From: an uncultured Lentisphaeria bacterium
GTDB lineage: Bacteria > Verrucomicrobiota > Lentisphaeria > Victivallales > UBA1829
NCBI GenBank assembly: GCA_949282305.1
Contig: CASDPB010000089.1
Location: 1-60,471, forward strand
DNA: 60,471 nt
Direction: 5' to 3'
Both the position numbers and the translations under genes were made by a program. Shown in pieces: positions 1 through 8,920 of the stretch. A model generated the notes under the pieces. The model was not told the origin of the DNA, searched no databases, and saw nothing but the letters and a program-made list of their open reading frames with translations. The first letter of the stretch is position 1, and each line of letters begins with the position of its first letter.

Positions 1-125
1 AACCTCCTGTTCTATGCAGAGTTCGGCTGGTGAACCAAACTCTAATATAGGGCCGGAGGTTTCTACTTGCAACTTGAATCTGAAGATTGACTGAACATAC
101 CGGCAAAGCCGGTAGTTTTATTGTC
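1..125 (+). ncRNA. Possible 3' end of an IS200/IS605-type omega RNA / right end
   Basis: No gene is present. The segment is strongly structured: aacctcc at 1-7 can pair with ggaggtt at 55-61 around an inner gagtt/aactc arm, and a short perfect hairpin accggc-aaa-gccggt lies at 99-113, followed by agttttatt. The order (structured arm, TAATATAGG, GAATCTGAAG, terminal hairpin, TTTTATT) recalls the 3' region of TnpB-associated RNAs that overlap the right end of IS200/IS605 elements. The tnpB gene would lie upstream, outside the window. This rests on pattern memory, not an alignment. Another structured RNA or transcript tail is possible. Confidence 0.35.
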
Positions 126-136
126 CTGAAGGGGAC

Positions 137-177
137 AAAAAAACCGGGAAAAGACCTTTTACAGACTTTTCCCGGTT
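137..177 (-). terminator. Rho-independent terminator of rhamnulokinase gene
   Basis: A perfect 12-bp stem, aaccgggaaaag (142-153) with cttttcccggtt (166-177), has a 12-nt loop. Read on the minus strand it is followed directly by a run of T (the A-tract 137-143 on the plus strand). It lies about 20 bp after the rhamnulokinase stop codon. Confidence 0.85.
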
Positions 178-196
178 CCCTGTTTTTCCGGATGAC

Positions 197-1684
197 TCAA
201 TCTTTTCCGGTGAGTTCCCTGAATTTGCGGTATGCCGCATCATAGGGGGCGCGATCTACCGGACGCGGCGAATAGATCTTCGGCGTAAAGGAGGATTTTA
301 CAATTTCACGTGCGTTCACGAGATCTTTGACGGAACCTGCCGCCATCGCCTGGGAAAGAATATTGCCCGTCGCCGTGGCTTCGACCGGACCGGCAATCAC
401 CTTCACATTGCAGACATCCGTGGCAATCCGCATCAGGACATCCGCATTTGAGCCGCCGCCAACGATATTCAAACAGTCATAGACACATCCGGAAAGTTCG
501 GACAGCTGTTCCAGTTTTGCGCGGAAGCAGAGACCGAGAGAGTCGTAGATGCAGCGGATCGTTTCGGCATCATTCGGAGTTCCCTGCCCGGTACGTTCGC
601 AGAAACGGCGTATTTTCCCCGCCATATCGCCGGGGGAAAGGAATTCCCGTTCATTCGGATTGATGATGAACTTGAGCCCTTCGGACTCGATTGCCATCTT
701 GTCAATCACAGACCACGGTTTCTTTTCTCCGTCGCGCTTCGCCCAGTCCGCCCGAAGTTCCTGCGCCAGCCACATGCCGATGATATTCGTCAGGAAACGG
801 ATTTTGTGATTCAGTCCGCCCTCATTGGTAAATCCGGCTTTCCGCGCCTCCTCCGTCAGAACGGGTGCATCCAGTTCCGCGCCGAAGAGCGCCCAGGTGC
901 CGCAGCTGATATAAACCCATTTACGGTCCCCGGGAGCAGGAACGGACGCAACGGCGGAAGCGGTGTCATGACTGCCGACTTTGCAGATGTTGATCCGGGG
1001 GACGCCGAGTTCCTCTGCAATCTCCGGCTTGAGTTTTCCGACGATTGTCGAAGGCTCCACGATCTCCGGGAAGAAGGAACGGCGGAAACCGAGTTTGTCA
1101 AGTGTGACAAAATCCCAGTCGCGCGTAACGGCGTTCAACATGTGGGATGTGCTGGACTCGGTATATTCGCAGGTGCGGTCGCCGCAGAAGAGATAAGAAA
1201 TCGCATCGGGAATCATCAGCATGATGTTGCCGTCCGCAAAATCCCCGGGATGCTTTTCACGATGCGCGACAAGCTGGAACAGGGTGTTGATCTGCATCAG
1301 CTGCATACCGGTACGGGAGTAAAGTTCCGCTTCCGGAACTGTCCTGAAGACCTCCTCCGGCACATTGTCCGTGCGGGAATCGCGGTAGTTGTAAGGCTCA
1401 CGCGCAAAAGAGCCGTCCGGTTTGACGATCACATAATCCACGCCCCAGGTATCAATGCCCATGCTCCTGATGTCCGGATATTTGGCAAGAGATTTGCGGA
1501 CACCTTCCTTGAGTTCGGCAAAAATCGACTCCATGTTCCAGTAGAGGGAGCCGCCGCGTTCCGTGGGTCCGTTTTCAAAACGGTGCATTTCTTCCAGTGT
1601 GATTTTACCGTCTTCGAGAATTCCGACGATCGCGCGTCCGCTGGAAGCGCCGATATCAATGGCCAGATACTTTTCAGAAGCCAT
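197..1684 (-). CDS. rhaB: Rhamnulokinase (FGGY carbohydrate kinase)
   Basis: Cytoplasmic FGGY-family kinase that phosphorylates L-rhamnulose to L-rhamnulose-1-phosphate. The N-terminal phosphate-1 motif DIGASSGR sits at residues 10-17, and the C-terminal nucleotide-binding segment has IVGGGSNADVLMR and GPVEATATGN. About 495 residues is normal for RhaB. The reading frame extends 15 codons upstream, but the ATG at 1684 is preceded by GGAAAGGA at good spacing and is preferred. No rhaA, rhaD or transporter is adjacent, so the gene stands alone, divergent from the KpsF/GutQ gene. Substrate is inferred from overall resemblance; another deoxy-sugar ketose cannot be excluded. Confidence 0.88.
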   Translation of the reverse strand: MASEKYLAIDIGASSGRAIVGILEDGKITLEEMHRFENGPTERGGSLYWNMESIFAELKEGVRKSLAKYPDIRSMGIDTWGVDYVIVKPDGSFAREPYNYRDSRTDNVPEEVFRTVPEAELYSRTGMQLMQINTLFQLVAHREKHPGDFADGNIMLMIPDAISYLFCGDRTCEYTESSTSHMLNAVTRDWDFVTLDKLGFRRSFFPEIVEPSTIVGKLKPEIAEELGVPRINICKVGSHDTASAVASVPAPGDRKWVYISCGTWALFGAELDAPVLTEEARKAGFTNEGGLNHKIRFLTNIIGMWLAQELRADWAKRDGEKKPWSVIDKMAIESEGLKFIINPNEREFLSPGDMAGKIRRFCERTGQGTPNDAETIRCIYDSLGLCFRAKLEQLSELSGCVYDCLNIVGGGSNADVLMRIATDVCNVKVIAGPVEATATGNILSQAMAAGSVKDLVNAREIVKSSFTPKIYSPRPVDRAPYDAAYRKFRELTGKD

Positions 1685-1732
1685 ATTCTTTCCTTTCCAG
1701 TCTTTTTGGGTTGCGTTTTCCATTTTCACTGA

Positions 1733-1761
1733 ATTTTACATCATCGGCGTCCGCTTTTCAA
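1733..1761 (-). promoter_or_regulatory. Sigma70-like promoter of rhaB
   Basis: On the minus strand, TTGAAA (1761-1756), a 17-nt spacer and TAAAAT (1738-1733) lie about 50 bp upstream of the rhaB ATG. Confidence 0.55.
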
Positions 1762-1791
1762 ATTACTTTTCATAAAGTGGCGCAGTTTTTC

Positions 1792-1820
1792 TTGCTTAAA
1801 TCCTGAAATCATTGTATATT
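1792..1820 (+). promoter_or_regulatory. Sigma70-like promoter of the KpsF/GutQ gene
   Basis: TTGCTT (1792-1797), a 17-nt spacer and TATATT (1815-1820) lie 36 bp before the GTG start of the next gene. The downstream ribosome site is AGGAAAGGA. Confidence 0.55.
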
Positions 1821-1855
1821 GTCGCCGGAAACTTATTTTCAGGAAAGGAACTGAA

Positions 1856-2836
1856 GTGGATACGGAACTTATTTTGAAGACCGCCGCGGAAGCGGTGCAG
1901 GTGGAAATTGACGGGCTCCTCTATCTCAAGGAGCACCTCGGCAGGGAGTTTGCGGAACTGGTCAGGCTCTGCACCAAAATCCTGGACAACGGCGGAAAGA
2001 TCGTTGTCTGCGGCATCGGCAAAAGCGGACACGTCGGCAAAAAGATTGCCGCGACGCTCGCCAGCACCGGATCTCCTGCCATCTTCGTTCATGCGGTTGA
2101 AGCCATGCACGGCGACCTCGGAATGCTCCAGGAGCAGGATCTGCTGCTGGCGCTCAGCTACAGCGGGGAAAGCGACGAACTGGTCCGCGTCCTGATCCCG
2201 GCAAAACGTCTCGGCGTAACCATCGCGGCATTCACAGGCAATCCGGAGTCCTCTCTCGCAAAACTTTCCGACCTCACGGTGCCGCAGACCATTACCAAAG
2301 AGGCGTGCCCGTTCAATCTCGCACCGACCACCAGCTCCACGGCAACCCTTGTTCTCGGCGATGCTCTTGCAATGACCCTGCTGCGTCGGCGCAAATTCAC
2401 GAAGGAGAAATACGGGCGGCTGCATCCGGCGGGCGCCATCGGGCGCGCCGTCACAATGCGTGTCTCCGACGTCATGCGCAGCGGCGATCATCTTGCGCTC
2501 GTCTCCCCCGACGCCACCATCAAGGAAACCATTCTCGCCATGACCAAAGCCCATGGCGGTTCGGCGGCAGTCGTGGACAAAGCAGGAAATCTGCTCGGAA
2601 TTTTCACGGACGGCGATTTCCGCAGGAAAGCGGAAAACGATATGGAGATTCTGTCCAGAAGAGTCGGCGACGTCATGACAAAAAATCCTGCATCCATCCG
2701 CGCGGACTCCCTCGCAATCGAGGTATTGAAAGTGGTCGAGGCACGCAAGATTGACGATATTATCGTGCTTGACACAGACGGCAAGGTCGTCGGCATTGTG
2801 GACATTCAGGATCTGCCCGGACTGAAACTGATGTAA
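1856..2836 (+). CDS. kdsD: Arabinose-5-phosphate isomerase (KpsF/GutQ family)
   Basis: Interconverts ribulose-5-phosphate and arabinose-5-phosphate, the first step towards KDO for lipopolysaccharide. Residues 1 to about 190 form a SIS domain, with GIGKSGHVGKKIA near residue 52 and the family signature HPAGAIGR. Two CBS domains follow, about 205-326. The 326-residue length matches KdsD/KpsF. Translation starts at a GTG, chosen because AGGAAAGGA lies at ideal distance and no ATG precedes the SIS domain. It implies a Gram-negative outer membrane, and the glycosyltransferase that follows fits envelope work. A 12-bp-stem terminator separates the two genes. Confidence 0.9.
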   Translation: MDTELILKTAAEAVQVEIDGLLYLKEHLGREFAELVRLCTKILDNGGKIVVCGIGKSGHVGKKIAATLASTGSPAIFVHAVEAMHGDLGMLQEQDLLLALSYSGESDELVRVLIPAKRLGVTIAAFTGNPESSLAKLSDLTVPQTITKEACPFNLAPTTSSTATLVLGDALAMTLLRRRKFTKEKYGRLHPAGAIGRAVTMRVSDVMRSGDHLALVSPDATIKETILAMTKAHGGSAAVVDKAGNLLGIFTDGDFRRKAENDMEILSRRVGDVMTKNPASIRADSLAIEVLKVVEARKIDDIIVLDTDGKVVGIVDIQDLPGLKLM

Positions 2837-2842
2837 GTTCCT

Positions 2843-2890
2843 TCTGCGGAACGGCTCAGGGACACCTGGACACCCCGTTCCGCAGATCAT
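2843..2890 (+). terminator. Terminator after the KpsF/GutQ gene
   Basis: A perfect 12-bp inverted repeat, tctgcggaacgg (2843-2854) and ccgttccgcaga (2875-2886), is followed by tcatttt. The loop is long (20 nt), so efficiency is uncertain. Confidence 0.55.
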
Positions 2891-3004
2891 TTTCCATCGG
2901 AGTTCCGGGAAAACCTCTGCCGTTTCCCTGTTTTCGCCCGTTCCGCAATACATCCCAATGTCTGACCGTCCAAGCCCGAACCCTGTAATTCAAGGAATCC
3001 ATTT

Positions 3005-4690
3005 ATGGTTCTGCGCCCCGTTTCCGCCGCCGCAGTCGTATGCCTCCTGTTCATTCTGCTCTATCTCGTTCCCCTGGGACTCCGTCCGCTTCTGATTCCG
3101 GACGAAGCCCGCTATGCGCAGATTCCCCGTGAAATGCTCCGGAACCATACATGGCTCGCGCCACAGTTTGCGGACATGCCTTATTATGAAAAGCCGTCCG
3201 GCGGATATTGGCCTGAAATCGCCGCGCAGAAACTTCTCGGAGAAAACAATTTCCTGATCCGGCTCCCCTATGCGCTTGCCGCCGCGGTGACACTTCTCCT
3301 GACATGGCTTATCGCACGCCGTTTCCAAAGCGGCGACCCCGGCGGGCGGTTCCGCGAACTGCCGCTCTATTCCGTCCTGACCCTCATGACCATGGGAGAA
3401 TTCTTCCTCATCAGCACAACGGCGGTTCTGGACGGACTGTTCACCGCATGGATCACGGCGGAATTCGTATTCTTCTATCTTGCATGGGACGAAAAGAAAT
3501 CTCCGGGAAAATCACTGCTCCTGCTCTTCCTCTGCGGCATCGCAGCCGGCTGCGCCTTCATCACCAAAGGCTTCCTTGCCTTTGTGCTCCCCGGACTCGG
3601 CGTCACGGCGTTTCTGCTGTGGGAACGCGATTACCGGAGTATCCTTGCGAAACCATGGATTCCCCTTCTGGCATCGCTGCTTGTCATCGTTCCGTGGGGA
3701 CTCGCAACCGCCGGAGCCGCACCGGATTTCTGGCGTCATTTTATTGTGATCGAACACTGTCAGCGGTTCTTTCTGGAGGTCTCCTCCCAGCATCCCGAGC
3801 CGTTTTTCTATTTCATCCCGGTGATTCTCCTCGGGGCTCTGCCGTTCACGCTGTTCTTCATGCCGCTGTTTTCCGGCGGCCGGGAGCTGCCCTGGAAACA
3901 TCATCCCCTTCTGAAATACTGCACAACCTGGATTCTCCTGCCGTTTCTCTTCCTCTCCCTTTCCCGCGGCAAGCTGGCGACCTATATTCTGCCTCTCTTT
4001 CCGCCAGCGGCGATCCTTGCGGCGCTCTGCATGCTCGGCGCACAGGGAAAGGAAAGCGCATTGAGGTCTTTTGACCTCACTGTAAAAATCACAGCCGGTG
4101 TCCTTGCCGTCGGACTCGTCGGGTTCCTGGTCACAAATTCCGCGATCTGTCCAGTCTACGGAACAGGTCAGACGTTTCTGCTCGGCACCGCAGTCCTGTG
4201 CGTCATCCTTTTCCTGGCAGTGCTCCTGCGGGCACTTCGCAAAAGGACAATGAAGGAAAAATACCTGGCACTTGTCACCGCCATGTTTTTCCTGATGCCG
4301 ATATGGCAGACGGGACTGCCCGAGTCTGTAATGAACCGGAAAGCGCCGGAGATTTTTCTGAAAGAGAGTCTTGCGGAAATTCCCCCCGACGCAGTCATCA
4401 TGACACGCGATCAGTTCCTGGGGATTCTTCTGTGGATCACCGGCAGAGACGACCTTCTGCTGTTTTATAAAACCGGCGAGTTTGAATACGGGCTGAATCA
4501 CTCTCCCGACAAGGATGCACGTTTTGTCTCCGCAGAGAGATTCAAAGAGATGCTGGACAACCCGGCATCCAGAAACTGCCGCCCGATTGCGCTGTACGTC
4601 CCTGCAGAACAGGAGAAACGTTACAACACCCTGCCCCAGTTCAGGAAAGCCGTTTCCAACGGGGAAATCTCCCTGATGCTGTTTGAATGA
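3005..4690 (+). CDS. ArnT-like membrane glycosyltransferase (GT83/PMT superfamily)
   Basis: Polytopic inner-membrane glycosyltransferase that would use a polyprenyl-phosphate sugar donor and act on the periplasmic side. The first membrane segment (about 10-28) is followed by PDEARYAQIPREML (32-45), which carries the conserved acidic pair of ArnT-type enzymes, and then by YYEKPSGGYW. About ten further hydrophobic segments lead to a soluble C-terminus of about 120 residues; 561 residues is normal for the family. AAGGA lies 8 bases before the ATG. The position after the KDO-pathway isomerase suggests lipid A or envelope glycan modification. The acceptor and donor sugars are unknown. Confidence 0.75.
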   Translation: MVLRPVSAAAVVCLLFILLYLVPLGLRPLLIPDEARYAQIPREMLRNHTWLAPQFADMPYYEKPSGGYWPEIAAQKLLGENNFLIRLPYALAAAVTLLLTWLIARRFQSGDPGGRFRELPLYSVLTLMTMGEFFLISTTAVLDGLFTAWITAEFVFFYLAWDEKKSPGKSLLLLFLCGIAAGCAFITKGFLAFVLPGLGVTAFLLWERDYRSILAKPWIPLLASLLVIVPWGLATAGAAPDFWRHFIVIEHCQRFFLEVSSQHPEPFFYFIPVILLGALPFTLFFMPLFSGGRELPWKHHPLLKYCTTWILLPFLFLSLSRGKLATYILPLFPPAAILAALCMLGAQGKESALRSFDLTVKITAGVLAVGLVGFLVTNSAICPVYGTGQTFLLGTAVLCVILFLAVLLRALRKRTMKEKYLALVTAMFFLMPIWQTGLPESVMNRKAPEIFLKESLAEIPPDAVIMTRDQFLGILLWITGRDDLLLFYKTGEFEYGLNHSPDKDARFVSAERFKEMLDNPASRNCRPIALYVPAEQEKRYNTLPQFRKAVSNGEISLMLFE

Positions 4691-4839
4691 GTTTCCGGAC
4701 CGGGAAAACGGAAAAAGTTCAGAAAGGAAAGAAAACGGAATCGGTTTCCTCTTTCGGCGGAATGCACGGACCGCCGGGGGAAAATCCGGAATTTTTCCGG
4801 AAAAAATAAAAAAATTCACGGTTTTTCTCTTCCGCCCCC

Positions 4840-4867
4840 TTGACAAAGCAGCAGATTTGCTTATAAT
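4840..4867 (+). promoter_or_regulatory. Consensus sigma70 promoter of the LacI-pseudopilin-hydrolase operon
   Basis: TTGACA (4840-4845), a 16-nt spacer and TATAAT (4862-4867) are perfect matches to both consensus hexamers. The predicted start point near 4874 lies just before the palindromic operator at 4882-4897. Confidence 0.85.
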
Positions 4868-4881
4868 TAAAAACAGAATCA

Positions 4882-4897
4882 GATTAACCGGTCAATC
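4882..4897 (+). promoter_or_regulatory. Probable LacI-family operator (autoregulation)
   Basis: The 16-bp sequence gattaaccggtcaatc is palindromic at 14 of 16 positions and has a central CG, as LacI/GalR operators do. It covers the expected first transcribed bases, about 24 bp before the regulator's ATG, where a bound repressor would block transcription. Binding is inferred. Confidence 0.6.
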
Positions 4898-4920
4898 ATA
4901 GAAAAAAATCAGGGAAAAGA

Positions 4921-6003
4921 ATGCACAGGCAGGCAAAAAAGACGAGGCTGATTGATATTGCATGCAGACTGGGAGTCTCCAAGGCCACGGTGGCGGCAGT
5001 GCTTTCCTCCGGAGGCAGCGGCACGGTCCGTTTCAGTGAGGAGATCGCGGAGAAAATCCGCAGGACAGCCAGGGAGATGGATTACCAGCCGAACATCAGC
5101 GCCAAGACTCTTGCCGGACGCGCCAGCAAGGTGATCGGCATTCTCATAGACAGTTATGCCGCGGTTCCGCGATTCCGCATTCTGGAAGGGATTGAACACG
5201 AAGCGACTCTTCGCGGCTACCGCTGCATGATCGGGGAAGCTCACGATTCACTGGAAAATCTCCGTCGCAACTATGACATTTTCATGCAGCACGGCGTGGA
5301 CGGCGTGGTCTGCCTTTCCCACGATTATCCGGGAACGGAGGAGGAGTTCAAAAGGCTTTTTTCCGACACGCTTGACAAAATTGTCTTTATTGATGTGCCG
5401 AATCACCCCGATGCCTCTTACATCAACATTGACCGGACGGCATCGACACGGCAGGCGGTCAGGCATCTTCATGAGCAGGGCGCCCGGAAAATCGCCTTTG
5501 TGCGCGGGCTGTGCTCATGGAAAACGACTCTTCAGCATGAAGCTGGCTACCGCAACGCCATGGAAGAGCTGGGATACCCGGAAAGGGAACTGCATATCAT
5601 CAACACGCGGAAAGAACTCATTCAGCAGAGGGAAATTTCGGAAGACAGCATTTCCTGTCTTATCGAACATGACGTCATCCCGAAAAAAATAGACGGAATC
5701 ATCGGGATGAACGACCTCATGTCGCTTGCATTCATCAAGGCGCTGAAGGCGGCGGGCAAATCCTGCCCCCGGGATGTCATGGTCGTGGGATATGACAACG
5801 AAAAGTTTTCCCGATATACCGCCCCCGCATTGACAACGGTGGATGAAAACTATGAACTCCAATCCAGAATGATCGTCGATCTCCTGCTGGAGAAGCTCAG
5901 TCATCCGGAAAAGGAGATGAAAGGCTGCTTTGCGACGGTCGTGCCGCAGCTGATCATACGGGATTCAACAGGAAAAAAAGAAACGAAGGAGGGTTTTCAA
6001 TGA
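4921..6003 (+). CDS. LacI-family transcriptional regulator
   Basis: A 360-residue DNA-binding regulator. The N-terminal helix-turn-helix with hinge (about 8-58) contains the LacI signature around [14 protein letters not shown]. The remainder is a periplasmic-binding-protein-like effector domain, with the typical [16 protein letters not shown] and VVGYDN segments. It is the first gene of its operon and lies directly under a consensus promoter and a matching palindrome, so negative autoregulation with a sugar inducer is the simple model. The stop codon overlaps the pseudopilin start as ATGA, so the two are translationally coupled. The effector is unknown, probably a sugar released by the hydrolase encoded two genes on. 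Confidence 0.88.
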   Translation: MHRQAKKTRLIDIACRLGVSKATVAAVLSSGGSGTVRFSEEIAEKIRRTAREMDYQPNISAKTLAGRASKVIGILIDSYAAVPRFRILEGIEHEATLRGYRCMIGEAHDSLENLRRNYDIFMQHGVDGVVCLSHDYPGTEEEFKRLFSDTLDKIVFIDVPNHPDASYINIDRTASTRQAVRHLHEQGARKIAFVRGLCSWKTTLQHEAGYRNAMEELGYPERELHIINTRKELIQQREISEDSISCLIEHDVIPKKIDGIIGMNDLMSLAFIKALKAAGKSCPRDVMVVGYDNEKFSRYTAPALTTVDENYELQSRMIVDLLLEKLSHPEKEMKGCFATVVPQLIIRDSTGKKETKEGFQ

Positions 6004-6806
6004 AAATGAGGCATAAACTGAAAAGTATGAAGACGGGAAGAATGCTATTCACTCTCATAGAACTTCTTATTGTCATAGCGATCATCGCCATTCTTGCAAG
6101 CATGCTTCTGCCCGCCCTGAACAAGGCAAAACAGAAAGCCAAGGCAATCTCCTGCCTCAGCCAGCAGAAACAGATCGGAACGGCGTTCACCATGTATGCC
6201 GGTGATTACAATGACTGGATGGTTCCGGTCAGGAAAAAGAAAATCATGAACAAGAATGACGGCTACTGGCACTATACGGTTTTCCCCTATCTTTCGGACG
6301 GAAAGCCGGTTGACCCGGAAGACCCGTCGCTGGCGGCGAAGAGGAAAGCCATGATATGCCCGGAAATGACGGCACAATCCGCAAAACCCAATGAAGTCCT
6401 GCTCTCCGGTTACCTCGGCACCAATTATCTCTGGAGCAATCTTCTGGGGTATTATGACCCGGATTCCGGAGAATGGCAGCCGATCGACGGCGGTGCAAAG
6501 GGGGGATACTGGAGAAAACTCTCCAACGCCAGACAGCCTTCCAGGGCACTGGTCATGATCGACGGAAGGCCCTTGACATTCTGGGGCGGAACCTATTACT
6601 TTTATTCCGGACTTCAGGACACTTTCGCCAAGAGCTGCATCTCATGGAGACACGCAGGTTCCGACAACGGACTCTATGCCGACGGGCACAGCGAAAGCAA
6701 AAGATTCCGGTCAATGAGCCCGGGAGACCACATTGTTGAAGTCCAGTACGGCTATCAGTCGGTCTGGAGCGGAACTGCTTCCAGTTTCGGCATCCATTGG
6801 AAATAA
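6000..6806 (+). CDS. Prepilin-like protein with N-terminal methylation domain (DUF1559-like)
   Basis: A 268-residue type II secretion/type IV pilin-like protein. A short basic leader is followed by FTLIELL (17-23) and a hydrophobic helix to about residue 37; Glu21 equals the conserved Glu5 of mature pilins. The residue before the expected cleavage site is Leu16, not the usual Gly. The C-terminus carries [18 protein letters not shown], resembling the H-x-G plus DGH segment of PVC pseudopilins. It starts by an ATGA overlap with the LacI gene, with AAGGAGGG before it. In PVC bacteria such proteins occur in many copies beside sugar-degradation genes; their role is not established. Confidence 0.85.
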   Translation: MKMRHKLKSMKTGRMLFTLIELLIVIAIIAILASMLLPALNKAKQKAKAISCLSQQKQIGTAFTMYAGDYNDWMVPVRKKKIMNKNDGYWHYTVFPYLSDGKPVDPEDPSLAAKRKAMICPEMTAQSAKPNEVLLSGYLGTNYLWSNLLGYYDPDSGEWQPIDGGAKGGYWRKLSNARQPSRALVMIDGRPLTFWGGTYYFYSGLQDTFAKSCISWRHAGSDNGLYADGHSESKRFRSMSPGDHIVEVQYGYQSVWSGTASSFGIHWK

Positions 6807-6845
6807 GCCAAATCATCCTGCATCAAGAATAAAGAAAGGAAAGAC

Positions 6846-8807
6846 ATGAAAAAATCACTCATCGCAGCATTCCTCCTCTCCGGCGGAATTCTGTCCGCAC
6901 AGAACCATGTGGACATTTCACAGTTCAGGCCATTGACAGTGGCATCCGGTTCCCAGGCGGGTGTTTCACAGGATTTCAATACTAAAAAGATCCCAAAGCT
7001 CAGCCTGCCGAAAGGATTTTCCATCGATCCCAGCGGCGGCGAGAACGGGACAGGAGCGTTCTTTTATCAGAAGACAGATCCCAAAGCATACCGGATTGCC
7101 GGTTACAAGGTCAGGCTGAGCCCGGAATTCAAATACAGGGCAACGGTAAAATATAAAGCGGAAGACATTAAGAATGTTCCTGACGCGACATCCCGCCTTT
7201 TCTGCATTGAATTCATGAATAAGGGAAAATATGCAGGGGGAAGTTATTTCTATAAAAAAATCGTGGAAGACAAATGGACGGAAATTGTTCTGGAGTTCCA
7301 GCCTCCCGCGGAATTCGATCAGACGATCGTCGGTTTTTATCTGTGCAAAAACGCCACGGGAAAAATCTGGTGGGACAACCTGCATATTGAACCCATAGGC
7401 GCACTGCCGGCAATCATCTACAACACCCGTCCGTCCAATCTGACGATCCGCGACGCCCGGGGAGAAATGACACTGAAAAGCAAAGTCTTTCTGAAAGGGT
7501 TCTCCGACTCCGATCTCGCCGCCCGGGTCACGGTCAACGGCAAGAGCCGGCTCTGGAAAGGCAGGAATCAGGTCTATACCGGCAGCCTCGGCAGTCTGCC
7601 CGACGGAAAAGTGAAAGTCGATGTAAAACTCCTGAACATGAAAAATAAAACGATTCTTGCGGAAAAGACGTTTCATCTGTTCGTGAAAAAGGGAAAACCC
7701 GGCGGAAATTCCAGCTATATCGACGAACACGGCAGGACGATTGTCAACGGAAAACCCTTCCTTCCCATCGGATTCTACTGCAGCAGAATTGATGAATCCG
7801 TCCTGAAAAATCTCAAGGAAGGCGGGTTCAACTGCGCCATGCCGTACCACGGCGGCGGCTCCATGCTGACGGAACGTTTCGATCTTGCGCAGAAATACGG
7901 AATCAAACTTTTCATGAACGTCATGTACCAGCGTCCGAAAGGAATGGCTCAGGCATGGCCGACCATGGAGTTTGAAGGTGTGAAAGGCATCGAGCCCGTT
8001 CTTCAGGCATGGGCACGGAAACTGAAAGACCATCCGGCACTCCTGGGATACTATGTCTCCGACGAAAATCCGGTGGAGGAAGTCCCCTACATGCGCAAGG
8101 TGCGCGAGCTGCTCAGCGAGGCAGACCCGGATCATTTTACGGTTACGCTGACCTACATTGCGCGCCATTTCCCGTTCTTTGCGGAAACAGGGGACGTGCT
8201 TGCCGTCGATACTTACCCGGTGGAAAACAACGCCAGCAGAAGCATGGAGGGAATTCCGGCTCTTCTTTCCGCAGCCGAAGCCGCCGGAATTTCCCCCTGG
8301 CTGGTACCGCAGGCGTTCAACTGGGGCAATTACAAGACAAAAGATCCGGAAGAATACAAAAAATACCGTTTCCCGACGGAACAGGAAATGCGTTCCATGT
8401 ATCTTGCCGGAGCCGTAAACGGCGCGAAAGGTTTTCTCCTTTACAACTATTCCGATATTTTCGGAACCGGGGAAAAGAGAGTCCCCGGCAGTGCGGCGGA
8501 AAACTGGCCGAAGGTCGTTGCCGCGGTCAAACCGCTGAAAGAGCTGACGCCGTTCATACTGAGCATTGAGAAAGCGCCGGAGGTCAAAACCGGGAAAATG
8601 CGGAAAGCACAGCTCAGGGCGTGGAATGCAGACGGCAGAACTGCGGTCGCCGTCGTCGGAATCGGACCGGGGGAGAGCATCGCGGAATTCACGATCCCCG
8701 GCAGGGACAATCTGAAATCCCGTTATGGAGCAACGCGGAATCTCGGCGGCGGGAAATACCGTTTCACCGGGAAAGACATCTCCTCGGATGTGCTTTTCAG
8801 CGAGTAA
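6846..8807 (+). CDS. Secreted TIM-barrel glycoside-hydrolase-like protein
   Basis: A 653-residue exported protein with a classic Sec signal peptide (about 1-19). A beta-rich module covers roughly 20-290. A TIM-barrel-like domain begins near GRTIVNGKPFLPIGFY and contains GYYVSDENP with Glu407, a plausible acid/base residue, then VDTYPVEN and PWLVPQAFNWG. It ends in a small beta domain. The layout resembles GH2/GH5-type beta-glycosidases, but I cannot assign a numbered family. It is third in the LacI operon, 39 bp after the pseudopilin gene and with AAAGGAAAG before the ATG. It is likely the catalytic output of the operon, acting on a plant or mucin glycan. Confidence 0.7.
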   Translation: MKKSLIAAFLLSGGILSAQNHVDISQFRPLTVASGSQAGVSQDFNTKKIPKLSLPKGFSIDPSGGENGTGAFFYQKTDPKAYRIAGYKVRLSPEFKYRATVKYKAEDIKNVPDATSRLFCIEFMNKGKYAGGSYFYKKIVEDKWTEIVLEFQPPAEFDQTIVGFYLCKNATGKIWWDNLHIEPIGALPAIIYNTRPSNLTIRDARGEMTLKSKVFLKGFSDSDLAARVTVNGKSRLWKGRNQVYTGSLGSLPDGKVKVDVKLLNMKNKTILAEKTFHLFVKKGKPGGNSSYIDEHGRTIVNGKPFLPIGFYCSRIDESVLKNLKEGGFNCAMPYHGGGSMLTERFDLAQKYGIKLFMNVMYQRPKGMAQAWPTMEFEGVKGIEPVLQAWARKLKDHPALLGYYVSDENPVEEVPYMRKVRELLSEADPDHFTVTLTYIARHFPFFAETGDVLAVDTYPVENNASRSMEGIPALLSAAEAAGISPWLVPQAFNWGNYKTKDPEEYKKYRFPTEQEMRSMYLAGAVNGAKGFLLYNYSDIFGTGEKRVPGSAAENWPKVVAAVKPLKELTPFILSIEKAPEVKTGKMRKAQLRAWNADGRTAVAVVGIGPGESIAEFTIPGRDNLKSRYGATRNLGGGKYRFTGKDISSDVLFSE

Positions 8808-8855
8808 GACAACGCAGCGGAACACCCCTGATTAACGGGAAACGGTCGCTGACCT

Positions 8856-8888
8856 GCTGCGGTCCAGCCAGCACAAGTTGACCGCAGC
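8856..8888. terminator. Possible bidirectional terminator between convergent genes
   Basis: The inverted repeat gctgcggtc (8856-8864) / gaccgcagc (8880-8888) has a 15-nt loop and lies between two convergent genes. There is no clear T-run on either side, so this is weak. Confidence 0.35.
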
Positions 8889-8920
8889 GGTTGAAATCCC
8901 CCCAGGAGCTCCCAGCGGAC

